Virus record (IMG/VR): IMGVR_UViG_3300043419_002111
Coordinates: 1 to 43,954 of that record
Strand: one strand, 5' to 3'
Origin: a virus
Length of the DNA: 43,954 nt
Below are positions 1 through 7,709 of this stretch, piece after piece. Both the position numbers and the translations under genes were made by a program. The notes below the pieces were generated by a model. The model ran no database searches, was not told the DNA's origin, and saw only the letters and a list, made by a program, of their open reading frames with translations. Position 1 is the first letter of the stretch. The number at the start of each line of letters is the position of its first letter.

Positions 1-113
1 GATTCATATATGTCTATACCACTAATCAAATCTTTAAATTTGAATACTTCACCAGTAGACGAAGTCAGTGTTGCTTCATCTATCGAATAGTCTAATTTAC
101 CTAATGCTGCCAT
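1..113 (-). CDS. N-terminus of a baseplate hub-like protein (partial)
   Basis: Only the first 37 codons are inside the window; the gene runs off the left edge. It starts MAALGKLDYSIDEATLTSS and continues TGEVFKFKDLISGIDIYE. A short N-terminus followed by a polar TSSTG turn and an I-x-I-Y-E strand is the style I associate with gp27-like baseplate hub proteins of T4-type phages. Its ATG overlaps the stop of the gp53 gene as TAATG, so it is translationally coupled to gp53. Family assignment is an inference from a short fragment. Confidence 0.45.
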   Translation of the reverse strand, partial: MAALGKLDYSIDEATLTSSTGEVFKFKDLISGIDIYE

Positions 114-829
114 TATTCTGCTGTCGGATTAATTTGTTGGAAGAATTGCTCAGATACACGCATTATGTATTGTGGTCGAATAACTTTAATTTCAGTTTTT
201 TCTTCATTCAAGTTGAATTCGTATTCTGAATTTGTTATTGGAATTCCATGAGCTTTATCTGTAATTGTAGAATTCGGTCCTTCATAATGATGAGTTGCAT
301 CATAGAATGGAATTTGACCCGTAATTTGAACTGTATCGTTGCTTGTCAATCCTCTAATTAATTCATTAGCTCTAAATTGACCAACTACATTAAGTATTCG
401 AATAGTATCTGTATTGCAATCTTTTTGAGTTATTGTTGCAGTTGCACCAGATACTAAACCTTGGATTGTTTCATTTTTAGTGAATAAAGTAGATATGTCG
501 CTATCAACTGTTAGTGCATATCCATCATATTTCAATGCAATATGATCTTCTAATTCTTGACGTGATAATGGCCAATCTGTGTGGTAGTTAACTAACTTCT
601 CGTTAACCATAAAGAATGTCCAATAATAATCAATAGAACCATAAAGCTTTTGCGAAACATGATCTGGACGTTCTCCGTCTTTAATTGTATATTTGCTATA
701 CAATAACAGATCATCTTTTAATGATTGCTTTGGTCTAACAGTTCTAAAAATATCAGTGACTTCGATGAAGTGTCTATCATCATCGACGTCATATTGAATT
801 GTAGGAAAACCTTGGAAATACACTGACAT
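113..829 (-). CDS. 53: Baseplate wedge protein gp53
   Basis: This is a 238-residue T4 gp53-like wedge subunit, which helps join the six wedges around the hub. I chose the ATG at 829 (MSVYFQGFPTIQYDV) rather than the upstream start 29 codons earlier, because this N-terminus is typical of gp53 and it lies just after the gp48 stop at 831. The segment YGSIDYYWTFFMVNEKLVNY is the characteristic gp53/LysM-like core. A roughly 60-residue insert rich in T, V and I (TQKDCNTDTIRILNVVGQ) follows. It is second in a leftward late operon after gp48, and the next gene is coupled by TAATG. Confidence 0.85.
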   Translation of the reverse strand: MSVYFQGFPTIQYDVDDDRHFIEVTDIFRTVRPKQSLKDDLLLYSKYTIKDGERPDHVSQKLYGSIDYYWTFFMVNEKLVNYHTDWPLSRQELEDHIALKYDGYALTVDSDISTLFTKNETIQGLVSGATATITQKDCNTDTIRILNVVGQFRANELIRGLTSNDTVQITGQIPFYDATHHYEGPNSTITDKAHGIPITNSEYEFNLNEEKTEIKVIRPQYIMRVSEQFFQQINPTAE

Positions 830-830
830 T

Positions 831-1730
831 TTAGTAACCTTTTTTGATAAGCGCTCTGTTGAGTGCTTTAGATTCTTGGAATGTAAGCTGTAAATCAACT
901 TCAGCTGGCATACCATCTTTATGGAATGTTGGACTATTTGTGTTATATGTTACAGTAACAGAAGTAAGATATGAATTCATAACAGCAATCATATTTTCGT
1001 TTTCAACACCTCTATTTAAATAAGTGATTTCGAAAATATCTGGGAACTTGAACGTTGCCATTTCAAGAGTACCTTCTCCACTAGTATCACCACCACCGCC
1101 ACCAAGTTCTGGATATGCAGCAATACGGAAAAATTGTACAATCTTAATAATTTCACGAGCTTCTGCTTGTGAACGAGGGATCATCTTAAAACTATATGTA
1201 AACTGTCTAAGCGCAGGAGTCTTAAACAACATTTGAGTGTGAGGGTTAGCAACAACACCAGCATTAATTTGTGCTTGTTGAGCTGCACCGCCTAAACCTT
1301 TTTCTTGGGATAATCTGCTTAGACCAGCAATAACTGCTGTTTGAGCAAGTGGTTTAGCGTTTTCTTTTACTTTATCAATAAATTCACCAGGGTTTGCTGA
1401 TGAACCTGCTGCATTAAGTGCCATACCGCCAAGACCTGTATCAGCATTATCGTATGATAAGTTATCATTAACTGAAACACCAGCTGGCATGTATAGTGTA
1501 ACACTTCCTAATGGCTTTTCAGCTAGCTTAGGAACTCGCACATCTACTACACTGCTTTTCTTCACACGAGCTAAAGCTGAAAACTTAATAACGTTCTCAT
1601 ATTTTGCCACGTCTCCAAGAGGATATCGGTAACTTACCTGAGCTCCAAATGGATTTGTGAATAGGTCGACACCTAAAATTTTAGTAATTGTTGACTTTAC
1701 ACTGCCAACTAGATCTGTAAGAATTGCCAT
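831..1730 (-). CDS. 48: Baseplate tail-tube cap protein gp48-like
   Basis: This 299-residue protein matches the gp48/gp54 fold of T4 phages, which caps the hub and nucleates the tail tube. The diagnostic segment is TYSFKMIPRSQAEAREIIKI followed by VQFFRIAAYPEL, where a tube-type strand is followed by a helix leading to a Y-P-E turn. The C-terminal part (ITYLNRGVENENMIAVMNSY) continues the pattern. It is shorter than T4 gp48 (364 aa). A late promoter lies about 35 bp upstream. The choice of gp48 over gp54 rests on its position beside gp53 and on a separate tube-like gene at 2825. Confidence 0.75.
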   Translation of the reverse strand: MAILTDLVGSVKSTITKILGVDLFTNPFGAQVSYRYPLGDVAKYENVIKFSALARVKKSSVVDVRVPKLAEKPLGSVTLYMPAGVSVNDNLSYDNADTGLGGMALNAAGSSANPGEFIDKVKENAKPLAQTAVIAGLSRLSQEKGLGGAAQQAQINAGVVANPHTQMLFKTPALRQFTYSFKMIPRSQAEAREIIKIVQFFRIAAYPELGGGGGDTSGEGTLEMATFKFPDIFEITYLNRGVENENMIAVMNSYLTSVTVTYNTNSPTFHKDGMPAEVDLQLTFQESKALNRALIKKGY

Positions 1731-1763
1731 AGATACCCTATAAGGTGAAATTTCTCTTTCTAG

Positions 1764-1771
1764 TATTTATA
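1764..1771 (-). promoter_or_regulatory. T4-type late promoter for the gp48-gp53 operon
   Basis: The minus strand reads TATAAATA here, the exact T4 late -10 box recognised by the gp55/gp33 sigma system. The start of gp48 is at 1730, giving a leader of about 25 nt. On the plus strand the box overlaps the ATG of gp4. Confidence 0.7.
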
Positions 1772-2214
1772 TGGCAACTTACAAAGGTTTTTATAGGGTG
1801 AAGAACCCTGCGAAATATGATGGCGATTTTAAGAATGTCGTCTACAGATCCCATTGGGAGATGCAAGTATTTCGATGGTGCGACTCAAATGATCAGGTCC
1901 TTAAATGGAGTTCTGAGGAGATAGTTGTGCCTTATTATCTCCCACTAGATAAAAAATGGCATCGATACTTTGTTGATGTCAAGTACACTACTGCCCAAGG
2001 CACATTCCTAGTAGAGATTAAACCAAAGTCTCAAACACTACCTCCAAAGAAACCTTCTAGACAAACCAAAAAGTATTTAGAGGAAGCTAGAACATTCGTT
2101 AAAAATCAATGCAAATGGAAAGCTGCTACAGACTACGCAAATGACCGTAATTGGCAATTTGTTATTTGGACTGAAGACACAATTAAATCCATGGGCATCA
2201 GATTACTTACATAA
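1771..2214 (+). CDS. 4: Head completion protein gp4 (TnsA-like nuclease fold)
   Basis: The 147-residue product matches T4 gp4 (also called gp50/gp65), needed to finish filled heads before tail joining. It has PD-(D/E)XK (TnsA-like) nuclease residues: YRSHWE with E30, VDVKY with D69, and VEIKPK with E82 and K84. The start MATYKGFYRVKNPAKY matches the usual gp4 opening. There is no convincing ribosome-binding site in the short divergent spacer, and the ATG overlaps the minus-strand late promoter. Confidence 0.85.
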   Translation: MATYKGFYRVKNPAKYDGDFKNVVYRSHWEMQVFRWCDSNDQVLKWSSEEIVVPYYLPLDKKWHRYFVDVKYTTAQGTFLVEIKPKSQTLPPKKPSRQTKKYLEEARTFVKNQCKWKAATDYANDRNWQFVIWTEDTIKSMGIRLLT

Positions 2215-2222
2215 ATAGAAGT

Positions 2223-2825
2223 ATGGCTACAACAACAAGTTTATTCGACAAGATGCGCAAAGGCATGACAGTGCCTGAACGTTCTAATGCATCTAAAAAA
2301 TGGTTTGGCGAGAAGGTAAAAAGTCTTAAGGGCAACATCAATTCGTTGCAATTCCTAAAAGATCCACACTTCATCAGAAAAACAAAATTCAGACCAGGTT
2401 TCATGTATCATTTCATTTATGATGCATTGAATAAAGATACATTACCATATTTTGACCGTTTTCCTTTGATCGTTGCCGTAGCGCCTGCAGAAGGCGGATT
2501 CTATGGCATGAATTTACATTATATTGCTCCAGCACCACGAGCTCGTTTATTGGATAATTTAATGTTAACCAATAATAATGACAATTATGACGAGACTACA
2601 AAGTTTAAAATTAATTATAATATCTTAAATTCTGCAGCAAAGTTTAGATGGTTTAGACCGTGCTTTAAAAAATACTTGTTCTCCCAAGTCGATTCTAGGA
2701 TTATGTTAATTCCTTCATCTGAATGGGAAATTGCCATCTTTTTACCAACTGAAAAGTTCGTTGGTGCAAATAAGACCAAAGTTTGGAGAGAATCTAAACA
2801 AATGGTTACAGGATACAGAGCATAA
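2223..2825 (+). CDS. 2: DNA end protector protein gp2-like
   Basis: This 200-residue protein resembles the short gp2 form of marine T4-type phages. In T4, gp2 binds packaged DNA ends and protects them from RecBCD on injection. The segments FRPGFMYHFIYDALNKDTLP, YFDRFPLIVAV and GFYGMNLHYIAPAPRARLLD are the conserved core I recall for this family. It follows gp4, the usual partner in head completion. The stop overlaps the next ATG (TAATG), so translation is coupled to the tube gene. Confidence 0.7.
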   Translation: MATTTSLFDKMRKGMTVPERSNASKKWFGEKVKSLKGNINSLQFLKDPHFIRKTKFRPGFMYHFIYDALNKDTLPYFDRFPLIVAVAPAEGGFYGMNLHYIAPAPRARLLDNLMLTNNNDNYDETTKFKINYNILNSAAKFRWFRPCFKKYLFSQVDSRIMLIPSSEWEIAIFLPTEKFVGANKTKVWRESKQMVTGYRA

Positions 2826-3475
2826 TGCAAATCGACAAGTTTAAATCAGTAATTAGCAAACGCGGTGGACTAGCTCCGCAAAACCGTTTTGCAGTCTACA
2901 TGGCATTGCCATTAATTAGTTTTGATCCACAAGATCTAATTGCAAAAGTATTTGACCAAGGCGCAAACACTGGTGGTGGTTTATTGGGTATCAATGATCC
3001 ACGAGATGTATCAATTTTGTGTGATTCAGTGACAATGCCAGGTCGCCAAATTGCAACTAATGATTTACAGAATAACTTATTGGCTGTAAAGATGCCATAC
3101 ACATATATGAATGATGATGTTACATTCTCATTCCATATTACAAATGACCACTTTATGAAAAAGTATTTCGAAAAGTGGTTTAATCAGATCGTTGACCGTC
3201 GTTCGATGACAATTAAATATAAGTCTCAATATGCTACGGATGTTATTATCCAGCAATTGGATCAACGCGATGTTCCTGTTTACACATGTACATTACGCAA
3301 TGCATTTCCTACTACTATTGCAGGTTATGAAGTAACTAATAGCGGTGAGAATCAAACACAACGTATGCAAATTACCCTAGCGTACGATGATTGGTATGAA
3401 GAGGGTTTTGTAGAATCTATTCTATCCAAAGGCAAAGTGCTTCTTGGATCAGTTGGAAAAACATTTGGTTTTTAA
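2825..3475 (+). CDS. Tail tube family protein (gp54 initiator-like or gp19)
   Basis: The 216-residue product has the T4 gp19/gp54 tube fold. CDSVTMPGRQIATND is the usual 'class of strain-avoiding P-G-R' turn, followed by MPYTYMNDDVTFSFHITND, a helix FEKWFNQIVD, and a C-terminal strand pair ending ITLAYDDWYEEG. T4 gp19 is 163 aa and gp54 320 aa, so length does not decide. Its place among baseplate genes, directly before gp26, favours a tube initiator. A gp19 tail tube is the alternative, as no other tube gene is in the window. Confidence 0.65.
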   Translation: MQIDKFKSVISKRGGLAPQNRFAVYMALPLISFDPQDLIAKVFDQGANTGGGLLGINDPRDVSILCDSVTMPGRQIATNDLQNNLLAVKMPYTYMNDDVTFSFHITNDHFMKKYFEKWFNQIVDRRSMTIKYKSQYATDVIIQQLDQRDVPVYTCTLRNAFPTTIAGYEVTNSGENQTQRMQITLAYDDWYEEGFVESILSKGKVLLGSVGKTFGF

Positions 3476-3493
3476 TTTTTATTGGAGTATATT

Positions 3494-4204
3494 ATGTCTT
3501 TACCTATTATTTTAAACACACCGAAATATGAAGTTGAATTGCCGATTTCAAAGAAAACGGTTTCATATCGTCCTTACTTAGTTAAGGAAGAAAAACTATT
3601 AATGATGGCGTTAGAGTCTAAGGATCAAAAACATATCCTTAAGACAATTCAAGAAGTTATTGGTACATGTACATTTGGTGAACTAAACATCAAAGCATTA
3701 CCAACATCTGAATTAGAATTATTATTCTTAAAGCTTCGTGCTAAATCTGTAGGTGAAACATCTACGGTTGGTTATGAGTGCGGAGAATGTAAAACTACTA
3801 ATAATGTTACTATCAACTTGAATGATGTTGAGATTAAATTTGGTGAGAAAGTTGATCCAAAGATTATGTTGACAGATACAGTTGGTATTACACTTAAATA
3901 TCCAAACTCAGAAGATGTGTCTAAGACTATGTCCTCTGATTCAAGTGATATTAAGACAACATTTAATATTATTACTGCTTGTGTAGAATCAATCTTTGAT
4001 ACAGAGAACGTTTATCAAGCAAAAGATATGCAGAAAAAAGATATTGAAGAATTTATTGATTCATTAAACTCTCAGCAGTTTGCTAAGATCCAAGAATTCT
4101 TCGTATCGATTCCAAAACTATCCCATCAGGTTAGTTTTAAATGTGAGAAATGTGGCTCAGACAACGACATCACTGTCGAAGGTTTGCAGCATTTTTTCGC
4201 ATAG
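3494..4204 (+). CDS. 26: Baseplate hub protein gp26-like
   Basis: This is a 236-residue member of the T4 baseplate gp26 family (T4_baseplate), involved in hub assembly. I chose the ATG at 3494, preceded by TTGGAG six bases upstream, over the in-frame ATG at 3482. The N-terminus SLPIILNTPKYEVELPIS is typical. Two CxxC pairs, C96/C99 (ECGEC) and C217/C220 (KCEKC), could form a zinc site. The gene ends on a run of T with a canonical slippery heptamer (4192-4198) just before the stop, so an extended product of about 301 aa may also be made. Confidence 0.8.
   Translation: MSLPIILNTPKYEVELPISKKTVSYRPYLVKEEKLLMMALESKDQKHILKTIQEVIGTCTFGELNIKALPTSELELLFLKLRAKSVGETSTVGYECGECKTTNNVTINLNDVEIKFGEKVDPKIMLTDTVGITLKYPNSEDVSKTMSSDSSDIKTTFNIITACVESIFDTENVYQAKDMQKKDIEEFIDSLNSQQFAKIQEFFVSIPKLSHQVSFKCEKCGSDNDITVEGLQHFFA
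4192..4198 (+). promoter_or_regulatory. Candidate -1 ribosomal frameshift site T TTT TTC
   Basis: In the gp26 frame the sequence reads T TTT TTC GCA TAG: an X XXY YYZ heptamer one codon before the stop. A -1 slip continues as R-I-A-L-S-H-D-D into the ORF ending at 4398. A 6-bp stem ACCTCG/CGAGGT (4220-4225 with 4237-4242) lies about 22 nt downstream. The slip site and open frame are seen; frameshifting itself is inferred. Confidence 0.55.
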
Positions 4205-4251
4205 CTCTCTCACATGACGACCTCGCTAACCATTATCGAGGTAATTTCATT

Positions 4252-4398
4252 ATGATGCAACATCACAAGTATAGTTTGACTGAATTGAACGAGATGTTGC
4301 CATGGGAGAGAGAAGTTTACGTTGCTATGTTAGTTGAATATGTTAAAGAAGAAAATGATAGAATAAAACAAGTAAATTCCAAATACGGAAAGATGTAG
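4252..4398 (+). CDS. Small hub-assembly protein or frameshifted C-terminal extension of gp26
   Basis: As a separate gene it would start MMQHHKYSLTELNEML (48 aa) with GAGG 10 bases upstream. The segment YSLTELNEML-PWEREVYVAML is a conserved motif I recall immediately after gp26 in related phages (gp51-like or gp26-fused region). The open frame extends upstream without stops into gp26 in the -1 frame, and the peptide RIALSHDDLANHYRGNFIMM looks protein-like. The only SD sits in the 3' arm of a hairpin. Both an independent small protein and a fusion product are possible. Confidence 0.65.
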   Translation: MMQHHKYSLTELNEMLPWEREVYVAMLVEYVKEENDRIKQVNSKYGKM

Positions 4399-4407
4399 GA
4401 AACTAAT

Positions 4408-4857
4408 ATGACAGAAGAAGTCAAACCACAAATGAGCGAAAGCGAAAAGAAAAAAGAAGATTGGATGAACAGCAAATGGCGTCCAATGATGGGATGGATG
4501 TACATGGTTGTTTGTACAGCCGACTTTGTTTTATTCCCTATTCTTTGGTCTTTAGTTCAAGTTATTGGTGGTGGAAAAGTTGAAACACAATGGTCGCCTA
4601 TTACTTTACAAGGCGCAGGACTTTTCCATATGGCTATGGGTGCAATCCTTGGTATCGCAGCTTATGGTCGTACACAAGAAAAATTAGGTGGTGCTAATAA
4701 TGGTGGTGCAGCAGTTCCAACTCCAGTAACTCCATCAGTAACACCTGCAGTTCCAGCACCATCAGTGTCTGTACCATCTGTAGCTGTACCATCAGTGGCT
4801 GCACCAGCGGTGGCAAAACCACCACCAGTTATTGCAGTACCACCAAAGGTAAGTTAA
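4408..4857 (+). CDS. Putative holin (three-TM GTA-type family)
   Basis: The 149-residue product has a charged N-terminus, the motif NSKWRPMMGWMYMVVCTADF, a second hydrophobic segment around residues 40-52 and a third, LQGAGLFHMAMGAILGIAAY. These match the 3TM holin family of gene transfer agents and many myophages, which makes inner-membrane holes for endolysin release. After residue 95 comes an unusual 50-residue tail of P-A-V-S-x repeats (PAVPAPSVSVPSVAVPSV), probably disordered. The SD AGGAAACTA precedes the start, and the next gene begins one base after the stop. Confidence 0.7.
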   Translation: MTEEVKPQMSESEKKKEDWMNSKWRPMMGWMYMVVCTADFVLFPILWSLVQVIGGGKVETQWSPITLQGAGLFHMAMGAILGIAAYGRTQEKLGGANNGGAAVPTPVTPSVTPAVPAPSVSVPSVAVPSVAAPAVAKPPPVIAVPPKVS

Positions 4858-4858
4858 T

Positions 4859-6601
4859 ATGGCAACCAAGTACGTAACGTCTAAAGAAAATATTGCAGCT
4901 CTTATTCAAGAGGTGCAAAAAACCAATGCGCTCATGATCGAGGCACAGCCAAAAGATGATGAGCGTAATGCTTCTTTAAAAAGTATTGCTGAAGATATAA
5001 AAACAAATATAGCTTCCATAGCATCTGAAACTTGGGCTACTGCTTATAATACTAAAGCTTTTAACGATAATCTTGTTGTTTTAGCTGGATTTATTCGCGA
5101 ACATCAAGACGCAATATTAGACTTAGCGACTAGTTCTAACTATGCTTTGCAGAAAATCAACAATGAAATGGTTGACTCTGCAGAAAGTATGAAAGCCATG
5201 CATGAAGCGGCTGAAGCAGATAGACTAAAACAAAAAGAATTAACTGCTGAACAGACAAAGCATAACGAAGCTATCCTTGCTGCGCTTCAAAATCCTAAAG
5301 AATCTCCTCAAGCAAAAGCTATGAAGGGTGATAAAGAGAAGGATGCTAAGAAGGGTAACTTCGGCTCCATGATGAAAGATCTTGGCGAAGGCATGTTCAA
5401 TGCAGGTAAAGGTTTACTTGCTATGGCTGCTGCAATTTGGGTCTTAGCAAAAGCATTTGGTGATTTTAGTAAACTTTCATGGTCAGATATGTCTAAGGGA
5501 TTATTAACCCTTGGTGCATTAACTGTTGCTGGTGCTGTAATTGGTAAAGGAAACGGTAAAGATAGTTGGAAACCACTCTTAGCAATCGGTGGTGCTATGC
5601 TTATCTTAGCAGAATCATTTAGACAGTTTAGTAAATTAGATTGGTCAGAAGTAGCTAAAGGTATTGTAGTATTAGGTGCATTGGCTATCGCTACTAAACT
5701 AATGAACGGAGCCACAGGCGCATTAACAATCTTAGCTGTTGCAGGTGCGATGTTTATCTTAAGCGAATCAATGGGTAAGTTTGCTGCTCTTGATTGGGAA
5801 GGTATAGCTAAAGGTGTTGTAGTATTAGGCGGATTAGTAGCAGCAGTGTTATTATTAGGCGCAACTGCACCTGTTGCATTACTTGGTGCTGCGGCCATGA
5901 TCGCTGTTGCTGGTGCATTGTATATTGCTGCGAAGGCATTTGAAGTAGTCGCAGGAACAATGGACACATTTACAGCTGGTCTAGAAAGACTTGCTAAGGT
6001 AGATGGAACAGGATTATTAACTACAGCTGGTGCACTTGGTGCATTAGGTGCTGCTATGGCTGCATTCGCCGTAGGTCAAGCAGCAGCAGGTTTAGGCACA
6101 TTAATCTCTAACCTATTAACTATTGGTCAAGATTCTCCTGTTGATCAGATTTTAAAGTTATCAAGAGCTGGTGATGGTTTATTAAAAACTGCTGAAGGTC
6201 TAAGTAGAATTGCTGATGCGATGGCTAAGTTTGCTGCGATTAGTCCTGATAGTATGAAGGCAATCAATGAATTCCCATGGGTTAGAATGACTGCCTTTGC
6301 ACAAGCGGGTGGACAAATGACGGTGAATGGTGCTACAGTAGGTAAAGCACCGATAGCTGCTCCTCAACCACCTGCGGCCGCCGAACTAAGTAATGTTCAA
6401 AGTAAGAACGTTCAAGGTACTACTGTTGCTGAGGTATCAAGAGCTGAGGCAAACGTTCAAGCCATGGCAGAAGGTCGCCGCCCAAGCTTTGATAGAGCAC
6501 GTCCAGAGGGAGGTAAGTATAGCCAACCTCAGATTGTTCCACTCACAGCACGTACAACTAAATGGGATCCAGAAGATGCAATGGCTCGTGGCGCACGTTA
6601 A
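4859..6601 (+). CDS. Tail tape measure protein (gp29-like)
   Basis: This 580-residue protein is close in length to T4 gp29 (590 aa), the hub/tape-measure protein. It has a helical N-terminal half to about residue 155, then at least three hydrophobic repeats of about 40 residues built around FSKLSWSDMSKGLLTLGAL, FSKLDWSEVAKGIVVLGAL and FAALDWEGIAKGVVVLGGL. This W-x5-KG-x-x-x-LG pattern is typical of tape measures. A polar C-terminal domain follows. At about 0.15 nm per residue, 580 residues would span roughly 87 nm. It is the last gene of the rightward virion operon. Confidence 0.7.
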   Translation: MATKYVTSKENIAALIQEVQKTNALMIEAQPKDDERNASLKSIAEDIKTNIASIASETWATAYNTKAFNDNLVVLAGFIREHQDAILDLATSSNYALQKINNEMVDSAESMKAMHEAAEADRLKQKELTAEQTKHNEAILAALQNPKESPQAKAMKGDKEKDAKKGNFGSMMKDLGEGMFNAGKGLLAMAAAIWVLAKAFGDFSKLSWSDMSKGLLTLGALTVAGAVIGKGNGKDSWKPLLAIGGAMLILAESFRQFSKLDWSEVAKGIVVLGALAIATKLMNGATGALTILAVAGAMFILSESMGKFAALDWEGIAKGVVVLGGLVAAVLLLGATAPVALLGAAAMIAVAGALYIAAKAFEVVAGTMDTFTAGLERLAKVDGTGLLTTAGALGALGAAMAAFAVGQAAAGLGTLISNLLTIGQDSPVDQILKLSRAGDGLLKTAEGLSRIADAMAKFAAISPDSMKAINEFPWVRMTAFAQAGGQMTVNGATVGKAPIAAPQPPAAAELSNVQSKNVQGTTVAEVSRAEANVQAMAEGRRPSFDRARPEGGKYSQPQIVPLTARTTKWDPEDAMARGAR

Positions 6602-6665
6602 GAAGATTAGGAAGTTTTTAGATAACTTACCAAAGACAGACGGGAAAAATATTCCTGGATATTAG

Positions 6666-6690
6666 AAAGGGACCGAAAGGTCCCTTTTTT
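6666..6690 (+). terminator. Rho-independent terminator after the tape measure gene
   Basis: A 9-bp stem AAAGGGACC/GGTCCCTTT encloses a GAAA tetraloop and runs into a T tract. It lies 65 bp after the tape measure stop and ends the rightward virion operon. Confidence 0.9.
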
Positions 6691-6691
6691 A

Positions 6692-6922
6692 TTATATGAT
6701 TCTCCCTAATACCCTAAAGATTAAGGTATCTAGTTCTTTTTGATAGTCTTTCCCTAATCTTCGAGATTCATAGATGATATTGAGCAAGTTCTTATTATCG
6801 CCGTCCTCCCAATCATTATCAGACAGAGAGCCCCCACGACGCTCTAACTCTTCCCTTAAGTCTTCTGTATCGATGTCATATAGATCTACATCCACATCTA
6901 CGTTTACTGTAATATATCCCAC
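6692..6922 (-). CDS. Conserved small acidic phage protein
   Basis: The 76-residue product starts MGYITVNVDVDVDLYDIDTE. I prefer the GTG at 6922 because GGAG is five bases upstream of it, whereas the earlier GTG at 6928 abuts the SD. A run of V-D repeats followed by DLREELERRGG is a pattern I have seen in small early proteins of unrelated phages. The C-terminal half is helical and charged. Function is unknown. It ends right at the virion-operon terminator, so the two transcripts converge. Confidence 0.75.
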   Translation of the reverse strand: MGYITVNVDVDVDLYDIDTEDLREELERRGGSLSDNDWEDGDNKNLLNIIYESRRLGKDYQKELDTLIFRVLGRII

Positions 6923-6931
6923 GCGCACTCC

Positions 6932-6979
6932 TTAATAATTAGGCAGAGGACCCCCACGACGCTCTAATAAATCAGACAT
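6932..6979 (-). other. Mini-ORF duplicating part of the next gene
   Basis: A 15-codon ORF, MSDLLERRGGPLPNY, ends inside the SD of the 6692-6922 gene. Its LLERRGG matches ELERRGGSL of that gene, and the DNA cccacgacgctctaa is repeated at about 6833 and 6953. It could be a leader peptide or a remnant of a partial duplication. Confidence 0.35.
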
Positions 6980-7023
6980 ATATCCTGCTAAGGGGTTCCC
7001 GCCGGTTTTTTACTGATGGTTAT

Positions 7024-7052
7024 ATTATACCATAGAAATATATTGTTGTACA
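7024..7052 (-). promoter_or_regulatory. Phage early-type promoter (copy 1)
   Basis: On the minus strand: -35 TGTACA at 7047-7052, 17-bp spacer ending TATGG, -10 TATAAT at 7024-7029. It would drive the 15-codon ORF and the 76-aa gene. Confidence 0.75.
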
Positions 7053-7471
7053 TGGTATTGTAATGGATCATATAGTAGTCATTAAGTAGCTTAGGGACTC
7101 ATTAATGATACAATATTGTTTCTTATAGTATACAAACTGCAGTATTCTGTATACAATGGGATACATTCTGTATCATGAGAAACAAACAACCTAAGGGGGG
7201 AACAATGTGAAGGTTGTATAGTATTAATCTCTTGGATACAGTATTACCCCCAGGAGAAGGGATAAACCCTGGGGGGAATTTTTCTATGGCGAATTATCTG
7301 TAATTATCTGGAAAAAGATAATTGGTTACTGTTCATCCTTGGAAGGGACTGACATCCTGGGGATATTCTGCCCATGGGGGGAATTTTTTATTTTTTGTCT
7401 TTGTGACGGACGACAACGGTTTAACCGAGTATGTAACTTATAGATGGTCTCCTATTAATATGGAACCTTAA
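7053..7471. other. Non-coding segment with interleaved inverted repeats
   Basis: I see no credible gene in about 420 bp. ATGATACA (7105-7112) pairs with TGTATCAT (7169-7176), and TTGTTTCT (7116-7123) with AGAAACAA (7178-7185); the order is interleaved, as in a pseudoknot. A hairpin CCCCCAGG/CCTGGGGG (7247-7254, 7268-7275) precedes GGGGGGAATTTTT, which recurs at 7376. Possible roles are an origin, a non-coding RNA or a regulatory region; none is proven. Confidence 0.5.
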
Positions 7472-7503
7472 TAAAAGGGTACCTTAGTTTCCTATAGGTA
7501 CCC
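7472..7503 (-). terminator. Terminator of the AAA-ATPase operon
   Basis: On the minus strand GGGTACCT and AGGTACCC form an 8-bp stem with an 11-nt loop, followed by TTTTATTAA. It lies 12 bp after the stop of the last gene in the operon. Confidence 0.75.
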
Positions 7504-7514
7504 CTGCCTGTATA

Positions 7515-7709
7515 CTATTGTTTCTGCATGATATGAGCAATGATTGTCTTTGCATCTGACAAATCTGACTGATCTACTGCTGCATCAATGAAGTCTAGTT
7601 GCTGTGTATGTAGATCATCTAATACTCTATTGATGGTCTGACGTTTTCTCCATCCGGTGATGTAATGATACGGTTGTGTCCATCTGGTGGATGCTGTGTA
7701 TTTCTTCAT
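7515..7709 (-). CDS. Small basic phage protein, unknown
   Basis: The 64-residue product starts MKKYTASTRWTQPYHYITGW, with AGGAG seven bases upstream of the chosen ATG. The start overlaps the previous stop as ATGA. The first half is basic and aromatic; the second (RVLDDLHTQQLDFIDAAVDQ) is an acidic helix. I do not recognise it. It is the last gene of the operon led by the AAA+ ATPase. Confidence 0.65.
   Translation of the reverse strand: MKKYTASTRWTQPYHYITGWRKRQTINRVLDDLHTQQLDFIDAAVDQSDLSDAKTIIAHIMQKQ

Noticed and set aside
2211-2218. Late promoter-like CATAAATA before the gp2-like gene
   Set aside because: It differs from TATAAATA at the first base and lies only four bases from the ATG; read-through from upstream is simpler.
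5308-5967. 219-aa leftward ORF
   Set aside because: It is antisense to the tape measure gene and reflects its Ala/Gly/Val codon bias; the sense frame shows clear tape-measure repeats.
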